In this document: in pieces, positions 1 to 8,358 of the stretch
Numbering within the stretch: the first letter of the stretch is position 1
Layout of the letters: the number at the start of each line of letters is the position of its first letter
Source: Chryseolinea sp.
Lineage (GTDB): Bacteria; Bacteroidota; Bacteroidia; Cytophagales; Cyclobacteriaceae
Direction: 5' to 3'
Assembly: GCA_025923195.1 (NCBI GenBank)
Contig: JAICGJ010000039.1
Location: 1-37,432 of the forward strand
Length of the DNA: 37,432 bases
Translations under genes and position numbers: made by a program
Notes under the pieces: generated by a model
Databases searched by the model: none
What the model was told of the DNA's origin: nothing
What the model saw: the letters and a program-made list of their open reading frames with translations, nothing else

Positions 1-231
1 GTCTTGTTGTATCCGAGAAAATATTTAATTGGTTACGAAATAAATTATTGGATACAAATCGATGAAATTAAAATAAACGGAAGTAGAGCTTCTATCCTCT
101 TTAAGATAGTGCACTCTAATGATAACTGGTTCGCGGAGAATGATGTTACTAAAATGAAAGGCGAATTGTATTTTGTGCGCTTAAACGGATCATGGGAAAT
201 TACTAAAAAGAAAATAAGGGGCAGAAGATAG
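1..231 (+). CDS. C-terminal fragment of an unknown protein (runs off left edge)
   Basis: The frame is open from the first base and ends in TAG at 229-231, so this is the 3' end of a gene that begins outside the window. The only candidate start inside the window is a TTG at position 4, which I do not believe. The visible 77 residues alternate hydrophobic and charged residues and end with a basic tail (KKKIRGRR). The pattern GELYFVRLNGSWEI would suit the last strands of a small alpha+beta fold such as an NTF2-like domain, but I cannot assign a family. It is convergent with arsM, with a 38-base gap. Confidence 0.5.
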   Translation, partial: VLLYPRKYLIGYEINYWIQIDEIKINGSRASILFKIVHSNDNWFAENDVTKMKGELYFVRLNGSWEITKKKIRGRR

Positions 232-269
232 ATTGATGTTAGGTTCAGGATAGTACCGATCATCGCTCC

Positions 270-1118
270 TCAATCACAACAACCTGGAGCGCAACAACTA
301 GTAGGTTTTTCTGCGTATACAGTTATGCTGAAAATCCCTGTCTCACCGGTGGTAAATTCCTGGATTTGCTGAGGTGACAAGTAGGCTTTTAGAATTTCCT
401 CGGGAAGTGTAATTCTTTTTTCCTTTTGGACAGAGATGTTGGTAAAGCCAGCCTGTTGAATGATCGATAAGTATTCGTCCTTTTGAATAGCACCAGATAC
501 ACACCCTGCATACATCTCTGCGCTTTTCTGAAGCCCTTCGGGTAATTCTCCCTCTAAAACAATATCGGATACACTGAAATGACCGCCCTTCTTAAGTACG
601 CGGAAAGTTTCGGCGAACGCTTGCTTCTTGTTTGGCACCAGATTCAGCACACAGTTGCTCACTACGACGTCAGCTACATTGGATGCCAGCGGCAAATTCT
701 CAATGTCACCCTTCCTGAACTCAACATTCTTATAGCCTAGTTTATCGGCATTGATTCTCGCTTTCTCAAGCATCTTGTCGGTGAAGTCAACTCCGATAAC
801 TTTGCCTTTGTCACCGGTTATCGAACGAGCGACGAAGCAATCGTTTCCTGCACCCGATCCGAGGTCTACGACAGTATCACCTTCTTTAATTTGGGCAAAC
901 GCCGTGGGTAATCCGCAACCGAGACCGAGGTCTGCGTCAGCTACGTATCCCTCCAAGGTGGTATAGTCATCTGACATTACTTTGAAGTCAACAGTGGAGC
1001 ACCCACACGTAGCGCCACAACAACTGGATTCATTCAATTCCTTATCCTGCTCAGCGATCTTGCTATATTTTTCTCTAACAATTTCCTTGAGTTGTTCCCC
1101 TGTTCCAGTTGTGCTCAT
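270..1118 (-). CDS. arsM: Arsenite S-adenosylmethionine methyltransferase ArsM
   Basis: A 282-residue class I SAM-dependent methyltransferase that methylates As(III) in the cytoplasm. The SAM-binding motif I VDLGSGAGND is at about residues 84-93, with the acidic end of strand 2 (GVDFT) near 110. Three cysteines lie where ArsM proteins bind arsenite: C68 in GLGCGLP, C156 in VVSNCVLNL and C206 in MYAGCVSG. Further cysteines cluster near the N-terminus (SSCCGATCGC, about 32-40) and at the extreme C-terminus (SCCAPGCCD), as in many bacterial ArsM proteins that carry extra arsenic-binding tails. The length is normal. It lies 58 bases downstream of the arsR-like regulator on the same strand, so co-transcription and arsenite induction are likely. 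Family identity is strong; activity is inferred. Confidence 0.95.
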   Translation of the reverse strand: MSTTGTGEQLKEIVREKYSKIAEQDKELNESSCCGATCGCSTVDFKVMSDDYTTLEGYVADADLGLGCGLPTAFAQIKEGDTVVDLGSGAGNDCFVARSITGDKGKVIGVDFTDKMLEKARINADKLGYKNVEFRKGDIENLPLASNVADVVVSNCVLNLVPNKKQAFAETFRVLKKGGHFSVSDIVLEGELPEGLQKSAEMYAGCVSGAIQKDEYLSIIQQAGFTNISVQKEKRITLPEEILKAYLSPQQIQEFTTGETGIFSITVYAEKPTSCCAPGCCD

Positions 1119-1176
1119 ATTTATTTTTATTGAGGTAAATGTATTATTGTAAGATTACGTTTTGAAAAGAAATGTA

Positions 1177-1506
1177 CTAACAGCAGTCATTCTTCTTAAT
1201 ATACTTGGAAAACATATTCATGAATATATCCTTAGCTTCCTCCCAGACATTTTCATCAATGCAATAATTTACTTTTGGACCTTCTACTTCACCTTTGATA
1301 ATTCCGATTTCCTTTAGCTCTTTCAAATGTTGTGTGATGGTAGATTGAGAGAGCGGAAGTACATCTACCAGATCGTTGCAAATACACGTGTTATTGTCCA
1401 ATATATATTCCAGAATCGCTACCCTTGCAGGATGATCAAACGCTTTGGCCAATGTTGCGATCTTATTCTGCCGTTTTTTGAACAATTCCGATTTTGTAAT
1501 CCCCAT
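1177..1506 (-). CDS. arsR: ArsR/SmtB-family metalloregulatory repressor
   Basis: A 109-residue winged-helix repressor of the ArsR family. The winged HTH spans about residues 20-80, with the recognition helix around LSQSTITQHLKEL. The CxC pair C41-x-C43 (TCICNDLV) corresponds to the ELCVCDL arsenite-binding site on the DNA-contacting helix, and another cysteine pair ends the protein (KKNDCC). In the family, As(III) binding to these cysteines releases DNA. The gene is directly upstream of arsM on the same strand. A 26-base imperfect palindrome overlaps its promoter and touches its start codon, so autoregulation is expected. ATG is the first codon; the predicted transcript would have only a few untranslated bases. 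Confidence 0.93.
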   Translation of the reverse strand: MGITKSELFKKRQNKIATLAKAFDHPARVAILEYILDNNTCICNDLVDVLPLSQSTITQHLKELKEIGIIKGEVEGPKVNYCIDENVWEEAKDIFMNMFSKYIKKNDCC

Positions 1507-1507
1507 A

Positions 1508-1533
1508 TATCGTTATAATGCAATATTACGATA
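1508..1533. promoter_or_regulatory. Candidate ArsR operator (imperfect 26-bp palindrome)
   Basis: The arms ATCGT and ACGAT flank a symmetric AT-rich core centred on TGCA at 1519-1522; over 1508-1533, 22 of 26 positions obey dyad symmetry. It sits immediately upstream of the arsR start codon and covers the predicted -7 element. ArsR/SmtB proteins bind imperfect 12-2-12 type inverted repeats in this position. The sequence symmetry is observed; binding is inferred. Confidence 0.6.
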
Positions 1534-1550
1534 AAAGGTTCACTTACAAA
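1521..1550 (-). promoter_or_regulatory. Bacteroidota-type promoter for arsR-arsM
   Basis: Reading the minus strand, TTTG (complement of 1547-1550) is followed after 18 bases by TAATATTG (complement of 1521-1528). This matches the Bacteroidota -33/-7 consensus TTTG ... TAnnTTTG with one mismatch. Transcription would start near 1514, giving a 5' leader of under about ten bases. The -7 element lies inside the operator palindrome, so a bound repressor would block polymerase. Confidence 0.5.
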
Positions 1551-1579
1551 TGGGCTGGATTACTATATTTCATCTTATT

Positions 1580-2332
1580 TTACCTATCCAGCCATTTTTT
1601 AAATTCACCTACCTTCTCGCGACTAACGATCAGATCCAGGTGATCAATCTTATTGATTTTTATTCCAAGGCGGCTTGAGGAATAGTTGTAAATATCCTGA
1701 ATAGCATTTATGTGAATCAGATAGTTTCGATTTATTCTGAAAAACTTTTCTGGGTCGACGAGTTTTTGTATCTGGTCGAGTGAGTAATCGAGATCATACT
1801 TCCTTCCATTGTTTGTGTTACAAAAAACCGCGCGTTCAATCGTATAAAAGCAGTCGATGTTATCTACTGGAATAGAGTGGAAATGGTTGCCGATCTTTAT
1901 GAAAAAGCGGGTCTTATAACTTTTTACCAATTGAGTGGATAATTCATCAAGAGACTGATTATTGGAAGCACCTTTGTCAAAAAGCAATCTATACTTTTCA
2001 AGAGCCTTCGCTAAAGATTCTTTCTCAATCGGTTTTAGCAAATAGTCAACACTGTTCACTTGAAAAGCGCGAATGGCATAGCTGTCGTACGCCGTAGTAA
2101 AAATGACGGGCGTTTTAATTTTAACGGCATCAAATATTTCGAAACAAATTCCATCATCGAGCTGGATGTCCAAAAAGATCAGATCCGGATTAGGGTTTGC
2201 ATGAAACCAATTAATTGACTCGAGTACCGACTGCAACTTACCCATGATTTCAACGGAAGGGTCGAGGCTTATCAACAAGCCTTCCAGCTTCTCTGCTGCA
2301 AGAATTTCATCTTCTATGATCAACACCTTCAT
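1580..2332 (-). CDS. LytTR-family response regulator
   Basis: A 250-residue regulator with an N-terminal receiver domain (about 1-120) and a C-terminal LytTR DNA-binding domain (about 145-248). The receiver has the acidic pocket in LIIEDE (7-9), the phosphoacceptor D55 in IFLDIQLDD, the switch threonines T79/T80 (FTTAYD) and the conserved lysine K100 in YLLKP. The LytTR half ends FFRINRNYLIHINAI... as usual for the family. Its ATG lies inside the end of the kinase gene (26-base overlap), implying translational coupling and that the two form a cognate pair. The targets are unknown; the co-transcribed exported protein upstream is an obvious candidate for autoregulation. Confidence 0.93.
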   Translation of the reverse strand: MKVLIIEDEILAAEKLEGLLISLDPSVEIMGKLQSVLESINWFHANPNPDLIFLDIQLDDGICFEIFDAVKIKTPVIFTTAYDSYAIRAFQVNSVDYLLKPIEKESLAKALEKYRLLFDKGASNNQSLDELSTQLVKSYKTRFFIKIGNHFHSIPVDNIDCFYTIERAVFCNTNNGRKYDLDYSLDQIQKLVDPEKFFRINRNYLIHINAIQDIYNYSSSRLGIKINKIDHLDLIVSREKVGEFKKWLDR

Positions 2333-3398
2333 GATTCGTTTTCATTATGGGCAATTTAACGAGGAATTTCTCCGGGCCTTCGTCAATGAAAAGTTGTTTA
2401 TTCATCATCAGGAAAATTCTTTCTTTAAGGTTCTTCAAACCCACCCTTGACGATGGCTCAAGATTCATTTTTCTTTGAATGTTGTTCTCCACAATGAGAA
2501 TATTATCGTTCTCAAGATAAATTCTGATTTTCAACGGATTTACGTGCGTAGCGGCATTGTGTTTTAATGCGTTTTCAACAAGAAGCTGAAGTGAAATGGG
2601 CAGAATCTGGTATGCTTCCGGACGCGTCACTTCAATGCTCAGGTTAATTTTTCCATCATCTCTGATTTTTTGCAAAAAGAAATAATTTTCGATAAACTCA
2701 ATCTCCTCATCCAGTCCAACGGTATCTCTTTCTGCTTTTTCAAGAATGTAACGATAGATCGTAGAAAATTTCGCGATGAATCGTTCTGACAAGACTGGAT
2801 CTTTAGGAATCAAAGAAGACAACGTATTTAAGCTGTTAAACAAGAAGTGAGGATTGACCTGGTTTTTCAGCGTTTCATATTGGAAAACAAGTTTTTCCTC
2901 TCGGAGTTTCTGCTCTCGCTTGAGGGCATGGTTCCACTCCATATAGAAGAACGCTGCAGAGGCTATGGTGACTGAAATGATCCATGAAAAAAGAAACCGT
3001 TTTAAGTCGTGTGACAAAAATTGGTCGAGTATTTCAGAAAGCTTAACATCATTGAACGGCATAGATGCCACAACGGCTAAAAAAACAAATGCCGTTGCAA
3101 TCACCAGCACAATCAGGTAAAAAACTGCCAGTCTCGTGATGATCCTCTTCTTATACTCTTTGCCTGGTTTAGCAAGGCGGACGGCAAATATTTTGAGTGC
3201 AATGATCAGAAATATTTCAAGCTGGATAATGACCAAGATAAGCGTAATCCAGAAGCTCTGCGTAAAGAAAGAGCCCGTCCAAATCAGGTTGAAAAATATG
3301 GTGATGAGAATCCCTGCCAGTAAAATCTTTACGTGGTAAGCTACTTTTGACGGTAGATAGAGATCTGATAGCGCTCTCGAAGGCATATTACACCGCAA
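2307..3398 (-). CDS. LytS/YehU-type membrane sensor histidine kinase
   Basis: A 363-residue inner-membrane kinase. Four hydrophobic segments at about residues 24-42, 49-71, 90-111 and 134-153 form the sensor part, without a recognisable extracytoplasmic domain. The His_kinase domain follows: the phosphoacceptor H184 is in QVNPHFLFNSLNTLSSLI, and the ATPase lobe has the N-box LLVENALKHNA (about 268-278) and the glycine motif VGLKNLKERI near 330. It starts three bases after the stop of the upstream exported-protein gene and overlaps the response regulator gene, so the three form one operon. ATG at 3398 was used; M5 is an alternative. The signal is unknown. Confidence 0.93.
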   Translation of the reverse strand: MRCNMPSRALSDLYLPSKVAYHVKILLAGILITIFFNLIWTGSFFTQSFWITLILVIIQLEIFLIIALKIFAVRLAKPGKEYKKRIITRLAVFYLIVLVIATAFVFLAVVASMPFNDVKLSEILDQFLSHDLKRFLFSWIISVTIASAAFFYMEWNHALKREQKLREEKLVFQYETLKNQVNPHFLFNSLNTLSSLIPKDPVLSERFIAKFSTIYRYILEKAERDTVGLDEEIEFIENYFFLQKIRDDGKINLSIEVTRPEAYQILPISLQLLVENALKHNAATHVNPLKIRIYLENDNILIVENNIQRKMNLEPSSRVGLKNLKERIFLMMNKQLFIDEGPEKFLVKLPIMKTNHEGVDHRR

Positions 3399-3401
3399 AT
3401 C

Positions 3402-4226
3402 TCAATTTAATTTTTCAAACTTTATTTCCCTCGTGGTATTAAGCAATTGGCCGGCCGGTTGCCCGGTCATCTTCATATCCATGACCACATCTTCATACAT
3501 TAGCGCATGCTCAATTTGTTTATCTTTCAACGATACTAAAATTGTTCCCCAATAGTGGCTCCGCCCTTTGATCTTTATTTGTTCCGTGTCAACAACAAGC
3601 GGATTGTCAAAAGTACGATACTCGATTAAGGCACATACCTCGCCATTCATTTGAGAAATGCCCGCCCATTTAAGTTGAATGTCCTTGTTTGTAAAAGTGC
3701 CTTCTCCTGCCAATGGTATTTCTTGCGGAAGGTTAGCGGGCCTGAACGTGCGGTTGAGCTCCAAAGAATCAAAATAGATCCATGCGAAGGTTTCTATGGC
3801 AAGCATATCCCAAATCAGGTTTTTTGAATGAAAGCTATTGGCTGGAAAGGAAGAAAAAGATGCTGCGTCCAGCATTTTGTCTGATGGAACATACGAGAAA
3901 TTCTCCATGTAATCCTGAGACACCGCATTTTCGAAGGAACCTTCTCGGGTACTGCCATTCGCAATTGCAACTTTATTCCATTTTACAGAACCATCTTTAA
4001 AACCTCTTGTGTAATCTCCAGTCACGCGGGTCTTATTCATAAAGTTTCCAAAGATATCCCCGTTAAAATAGTCGGCAGTAATCCTGTACTTCTGGGGACT
4101 TTGTTCATTCAATTTCAAATCTTTAGGAAGGCCATTCAAATATTTTGCAAGAATTTCCTGTTGAGCGACTGCGAAGTGAGCATTTGCGCCCACAAAAATG
4201 ATCAACATGTAAATTGAACTTTTCAT
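3402..4226 (-). CDS. Exported protein of unknown function, first gene of a LytTR two-component operon
   Basis: I do not recognise a family. The frame is open to 4253, but ATG at 4226 is preferred because it begins directly with a signal peptide (MKSSIYMLIIFVGANAHFAVAQ, cleavage after about residue 22), giving 274 residues. The mature part is rich in aromatic and beta-forming residues (NFMNKTRVTGDYTRGFKDGS, GRSHYWGTILVSLKDK, YEDVVMDMKMTGQ), suggesting a beta-sandwich or barrel-like periplasmic or outer-membrane-associated fold. Only three bases separate its stop from the kinase start, so it is translated with the signalling pair and may supply or modulate the signal. Function is unassigned. 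Confidence 0.8.
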   Translation of the reverse strand: MKSSIYMLIIFVGANAHFAVAQQEILAKYLNGLPKDLKLNEQSPQKYRITADYFNGDIFGNFMNKTRVTGDYTRGFKDGSVKWNKVAIANGSTREGSFENAVSQDYMENFSYVPSDKMLDAASFSSFPANSFHSKNLIWDMLAIETFAWIYFDSLELNRTFRPANLPQEIPLAGEGTFTNKDIQLKWAGISQMNGEVCALIEYRTFDNPLVVDTEQIKIKGRSHYWGTILVSLKDKQIEHALMYEDVVMDMKMTGQPAGQLLNTTREIKFEKLN

Positions 4227-4511
4227 TATCCTACGATTTTGGTGAATAATCACTCAAAAATGGGGGCAGCAGTCTTACGAATGAAAAAAAACCTGCAGAG
4301 TCGCGGAATGCCAAGGCTGAATCGTGGACAGGGCTCAGAGACCGGCGAGTGTTTTCCTAAAGATCTTGATGCGTGTGCGATGTGCTGAGCGATCGGTGAA
4401 GGAGACATTTATCACCTGCCACTCAATCACTCCTATAACCATGCAGAACAAAAGTGTAAGGAATTTTGGCATCGCGCTGCTTATATATCATATTCGTGAG
4501 TTAAGCTTCTG

Positions 4512-5231
4512 ATGTTTAGACATTGCTTCTTATTGCTAGCTTTGTGTGTGAGCGACACAATGTACGCCCAGCTAACGTATCGGGTCATGGCCATCAGTGA
4601 AAAAATCACCATCGATGGAAAATGGGATAAGCCTGTCTGGGAAAATGTCAAGCCGATCAAGATCGAGAACAGGATGGGAGAAGAGCCTCGATTCCGTCCG
4701 TTAACGGAGGCAAAGATGGTCTACGATGCTGCGAATGTCTACGTCATTTTCCGCGTGCACGACAAGTTTGTAAAAAGCACAGTAACAACCTATAACGGAC
4801 ACGTATCGGGCGACTCATGTGTTGAATTTTTCTTTTCACCCAACAGCGCCGAGCCCGGCCACTACTTTAACCTCGAAGTTAACGCTGGCGGGACGCCTCT
4901 TATTTTTTTTATCACAAATTCGAGGAAAGAATTCACCAGGCTGCCAGACAAGACAATCGATAAGATTGAGATTGCGCACTCGCTGCCTTCCGTTGTCAAT
5001 CCCGAAATTACCGACGAGGTTACGTGGACGATCGAATATCGCATTCCTCTTGAAATGCTCAAGGAGTTTACCAACGTCACCCTGCCTAAACCTGGTGTTA
5101 CCTGGCGAGCCAACTTTTACAAGACAGGGAGTGGTACCAGCAACCCACACTACTATACGTGGTCGCCAGTATCAAATCCGGAACCGAATTTTCATTTACC
5201 AAAATACTTTGGAACACTGACTTTTGATTGA
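4512..5231 (+). CDS. Exported carbohydrate-binding family 9-like protein
   Basis: A 239-residue protein with an N-terminal signal peptide (about 1-19, ending MYAQ) followed by a single CBM9-like beta-sandwich. Typical family features are ITIDGKWDKPVWENVKPI at the start of the domain, the TEAKMVYDAANVYVIFRVHD strand pair, SCVEFFFSP near residue 105, EVTWTIEYRIPLEML, and the closing WSPVSNPEPNFHLPKYFGTLTF. Stand-alone CBM9-like proteins are common in Bacteroidota and are thought to bind glycans or sit beside sugar-oxidation genes. It is the first gene of a plus-strand unit; the SelA-like enzyme begins 62 bases later. The ligand is unknown. Confidence 0.85.
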   Translation: MFRHCFLLLALCVSDTMYAQLTYRVMAISEKITIDGKWDKPVWENVKPIKIENRMGEEPRFRPLTEAKMVYDAANVYVIFRVHDKFVKSTVTTYNGHVSGDSCVEFFFSPNSAEPGHYFNLEVNAGGTPLIFFITNSRKEFTRLPDKTIDKIEIAHSLPSVVNPEITDEVTWTIEYRIPLEMLKEFTNVTLPKPGVTWRANFYKTGSGTSNPHYYTWSPVSNPEPNFHLPKYFGTLTFD

Positions 5232-5293
5232 ATCTACGATCGATGTCGCAAGGTCGCTGGTATCGATGATCATGAAACAACCTACTCACACAT

Positions 5294-6505
5294 ATGAAAA
5301 GAAGAGATTTAGTTAAAGGCATCACCCTCCTGCCACTTGTGGGCGGTTCAACGGTATCGCTGGGTGCTTCACTATCAGGTCCACTACCTGAGCGCGATTT
5401 CTTTAAAGAGCTGGGCATCCGGGTGTTCATAAATGCAGCAGGTACATACACATTTATGACGGCCTCCCTTATGCCACCTGAAGTAGTAGACGCCATCCGC
5501 GTAAGCGCCAAGCAATTTGCTCTCCTGGATGACGTGCAGGATAAGGTGGGGGAAAAGATTGCACAGATCTGCAAAGCAGAGGCGGCTATGGTTACCGCCG
5601 GGTGCTGGTCCGCACTGGTTATAGGCATGGCGGGTATACTCACGGGTATGGACAACAAGAAAGTAGCCATGCTTCCTTTCCCTGAAGAATCCGGTTTGAA
5701 ATCAGAAGTGATTGTGCAGAAATCCCACGCGAATGGATATCATTTGGCTTTAACGAACACAGGGGTTAAGATAATAATGGTGGAAACGAGCGATGAACTG
5801 CGGAAAGCTGTGAATGAAAAAACCGCATGTCTCTGGTTCCTTAACCGTGAAGCACCCGTTGGATCAATCAAACATGAAGAGTGGTTAAGTCTTGGTAAGG
5901 AATTTGGGATCCCGACGATGATTGATATTGCCGCGGATGTACCACCCGTTGAGAACCTGTGGCGATACAATGAAATGGGATTTGACCTCGTAGCAATCTC
6001 TGGCGGAAAAGGACTCCTTGGCCCCCAGAGTGCGGGCATATTGATGGGAAAGAAGGACCTGATTGCAGCGGCGCGTTTAAATGCTCCACCTCGTTCAAGC
6101 ATTGCGAGGGGGCAAAAAGTGAACAAAGAGGAAATTATTGGGATGTATGCCGCGCTTGACCGGTACGTCAAGCTGGATCACAAAAAGGAATGGAAGGAAT
6201 GGGAACAAAAGATTGCCGTCATTAATACCGCCGTAAAGAAAGTGAAGGGGATGAAAACAGAGATGATCGTGCCTCCGGTGGCCAACCATACGCCATCACT
6301 GAAGGTCACATGGGATCCCAACGTCACCACCCTTACCAGCGAAGATTTGGGGAAGCGACTCCGCGAAGGATCGCCGTCTATTGAGGTTGTATCGTGGGAA
6401 GAAAAGGATAGCATCAAGCTAACGGTGTTTATGTTGAAGAATGGTGAAGAAAAAATTGTTGCCCAAAGACTCAAAGAAGAGCTCGAAAAAGCAAGTAAAG
6501 CGTAA
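5294..6505 (+). CDS. Tat-exported SelA-like PLP-dependent enzyme (copy 1)
   Basis: A 403-residue fold-type I PLP enzyme of the group related to selenocysteine synthase SelA and D-glucosaminate-6-phosphate ammonia-lyase DgaE. The probable Schiff-base lysine is K239 in AISGGKGLLGPQSAG, and D211 (MIDIAAD) should contact the pyridine nitrogen. The substrate-side motif INAAGTYT is near 47 and AAMVTAGCWSALV near 97. Unlike cytoplasmic relatives it starts with a twin-arginine signal (KRRDLVKG plus a hydrophobic run to about residue 28), implying export folded with cofactor. There are no selenium-system genes nearby, so SelA function is not suggested. It lies between the CBM9-like and PQQ/cytochrome c genes, and a paralogue lies at 13503-15128. 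The reaction is unknown; beta-elimination or ammonia-lyase chemistry is plausible. Confidence 0.88.
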   Translation: MKRRDLVKGITLLPLVGGSTVSLGASLSGPLPERDFFKELGIRVFINAAGTYTFMTASLMPPEVVDAIRVSAKQFALLDDVQDKVGEKIAQICKAEAAMVTAGCWSALVIGMAGILTGMDNKKVAMLPFPEESGLKSEVIVQKSHANGYHLALTNTGVKIIMVETSDELRKAVNEKTACLWFLNREAPVGSIKHEEWLSLGKEFGIPTMIDIAADVPPVENLWRYNEMGFDLVAISGGKGLLGPQSAGILMGKKDLIAAARLNAPPRSSIARGQKVNKEEIIGMYAALDRYVKLDHKKEWKEWEQKIAVINTAVKKVKGMKTEMIVPPVANHTPSLKVTWDPNVTTLTSEDLGKRLREGSPSIEVVSWEEKDSIKLTVFMLKNGEEKIVAQRLKEELEKASKA

Positions 6506-6552
6506 CGGCCTTATGATCGTCACGTTATATCTTGAAGTTCCATAACCATATT

Positions 6553-8322
6553 ATGAAGAGAGTACTATTTTCAAGCGCCCCGCGTATGTCTTACGTTGCG
6601 CTCGGCGTGGCGTTGCTGTTGTTTAGTCAGTGTGCACAAAATGAAAGGCTTCTTCCTCCTGGCGATCCTGATAACGGGAAGATTTCATTACCGGACGGCT
6701 TTGAGGCTGTCGTCGTTGTTGACAGCGTGGGCAGGGCCAGGCACATTGCTGTTAATGACAATGGCGATATCTACATGAAACTTCGGGGAGTCACGAGCCA
6801 GGGGGGCTCGGTGGCGCTTCGCGACTCAACAGGCGATGGCAAGGCGGATATTATAAAATACTTCGGTACATACAAAGATCCCAGGTCTTACGGTACCGCT
6901 ATGCGCATTCATAATGGTTATATATATTTTAGCACCACTGGGACTGTATACAGGAACAAACTTATCCCGGGTCAGCTATTGCCAGATACTACAACGGAAG
7001 CAATTGTCATCGACGATTATCAGAGTCGCCCGTACGGAACTGAACATATTGCCAAGCCTATCGCATTTGATAATAAGGGTCACCTTTACGTGCCGTTCGG
7101 AGCCCCAGGCGATATGTGCCAGGTGGAAAACCGGGTCCCGGGATCTCCTGGAAAATTTCCCTGTCCGGAACTGGAGATCCATGGTGGTGTCTGGCAGTTC
7201 GATGCCAACAAAATCGGCCAGAAGCAATCGGATGGCAAACGATACGCTACGGGTATTCGCAGCCTTGTCGCGATGGAGTGGAATTTTGAAGATGGAAATC
7301 TCTTTGCTATTCAGCACGGACGCGACGACTTTTTCCGCACATGGCCTGAGCTGTATTCAGCATATCAAAGTGCTTTGTTGCCGTCAGAAGAGTTTTTTCG
7401 CGTGACAGAAGGCTTAAACGGAGGATGGCCCTATTACTATTTTGATCAAGTCCAGAACAAGAAAGTATTGAATCCCGAATATGGCGGTGATGGTAAGAAA
7501 AGCGATGGCGCGGATACGGTCGCCATGCCATTGATAGGCTTCCCGGGACACTTTGCACCCAACGATCTTCTTTTTTATAAAGGGGATCAATTTCCGGCCC
7601 GGTACAAGAATGGCGCCTTCATCGCGTTTCATGGTTCTACGATACGGGCGCCCTATCCGCAGGCAGGATATTTCGTTGCTTTTGTCCCGTTCAACAATGG
7701 AAGTCCGTCGGGGCCATGGGAAGTATTTGCTGACGGATTCGCTCAATTGGACACGATCGTGAATGTCTTCGATGCGAAGGGGCGCCCTATGGGACTTGCA
7801 GAGGGGCCAGATGGCTCATTGTACATCACCGAGAGCGTGAAGGGTAAAGTTTGGAGGGTCATGTTCAAAGGCAACAAAGAGACGTTTGGTGAACCACAAC
7901 TCGCCGCAATGGAGCAAAGAAAAATCCGTACCAACGTCAAAACTCCCGATGAAATTAAAGACAACTTGTTAAAAGGAAAACAACCACCGGGCGCCGAGGC
8001 CTACACCCGCTACTGCGCCTCGTGTCATCTTCCGGGCGGACAGGGAGATGGTAACAGGTATCCACCTTTGTTTGGTTCTGAGTGGGTAAGTGGTCCGAAG
8101 GCGAGATTGATTAAAATAGTACTGAACGGAATGTCGGGCCCCATTACGGTAAGACGTAAACCATACGATGGCGTAATGCCAGCGCATGCATTTCTGAGCG
8201 ATCAACAGGTAGCAGAAATCCTCACTTATATAAGGACAAGAATGAATCATGGCGGAACACCGATTTCCGCGGAAGAGGTGCAGACCGTACGGTCGGAAGA
8301 AACGAGCGGACAAAGCCGGTGA
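6553..8322 (+). CDS. PQQ-type sugar dehydrogenase-like lipoprotein with C-terminal cytochrome c
   Basis: A TTG at 6532 extends the frame, but ATG at 6553 gives a better lipoprotein signal: MKRV..., a hydrophobic stretch and the lipobox LFSQC with lipid-bearing Cys27 (589 residues). Residues about 40-440 resemble a six-bladed beta-propeller of the soluble aldose dehydrogenase type, with repeated blade motifs such as ARHIAVNDNGDIYMKL, AKPIAFDNKGHLYVPFGAPGD and PMGLAEGPDGSLYITES. The C-terminal domain (about 475-570) is cytochrome c: CASCH near 488-492 binds haem, and a methionine in DGVMPAH is the likely sixth ligand. The fusion should oxidise a sugar or alcohol outside the cytoplasm and pass electrons to the respiratory chain. 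It is 47 bases after the SelA-like gene. The substrate is not determinable. Confidence 0.9.
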   Translation: MKRVLFSSAPRMSYVALGVALLLFSQCAQNERLLPPGDPDNGKISLPDGFEAVVVVDSVGRARHIAVNDNGDIYMKLRGVTSQGGSVALRDSTGDGKADIIKYFGTYKDPRSYGTAMRIHNGYIYFSTTGTVYRNKLIPGQLLPDTTTEAIVIDDYQSRPYGTEHIAKPIAFDNKGHLYVPFGAPGDMCQVENRVPGSPGKFPCPELEIHGGVWQFDANKIGQKQSDGKRYATGIRSLVAMEWNFEDGNLFAIQHGRDDFFRTWPELYSAYQSALLPSEEFFRVTEGLNGGWPYYYFDQVQNKKVLNPEYGGDGKKSDGADTVAMPLIGFPGHFAPNDLLFYKGDQFPARYKNGAFIAFHGSTIRAPYPQAGYFVAFVPFNNGSPSGPWEVFADGFAQLDTIVNVFDAKGRPMGLAEGPDGSLYITESVKGKVWRVMFKGNKETFGEPQLAAMEQRKIRTNVKTPDEIKDNLLKGKQPPGAEAYTRYCASCHLPGGQGDGNRYPPLFGSEWVSGPKARLIKIVLNGMSGPITVRRKPYDGVMPAHAFLSDQQVAEILTYIRTRMNHGGTPISAEEVQTVRSEETSGQSR

Positions 8323-8358
8323 AGTTCTTTTTTTTTTACACAAAGGCCCTAGAGCTGA

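Noticed and set aside
4324-4512. 62-codon plus-strand frame before the CBM9-like gene
   Set aside because: It ends at the CBM9-like start, has no recognisable pattern and lies in the divergent promoter region with the two-component operon.
5098-5670. 190-codon minus-strand frame opposite the CBM9-like and SelA-like genes
   Set aside because: It is a shadow of two well-supported plus-strand genes and has no domain signal.
5294-6505. Selenocysteine synthase (SelA) function for the PLP enzyme
   Set aside because: The protein has an export signal and no selB, selD or tRNA-Sec gene is present in the window; only the fold is shared.
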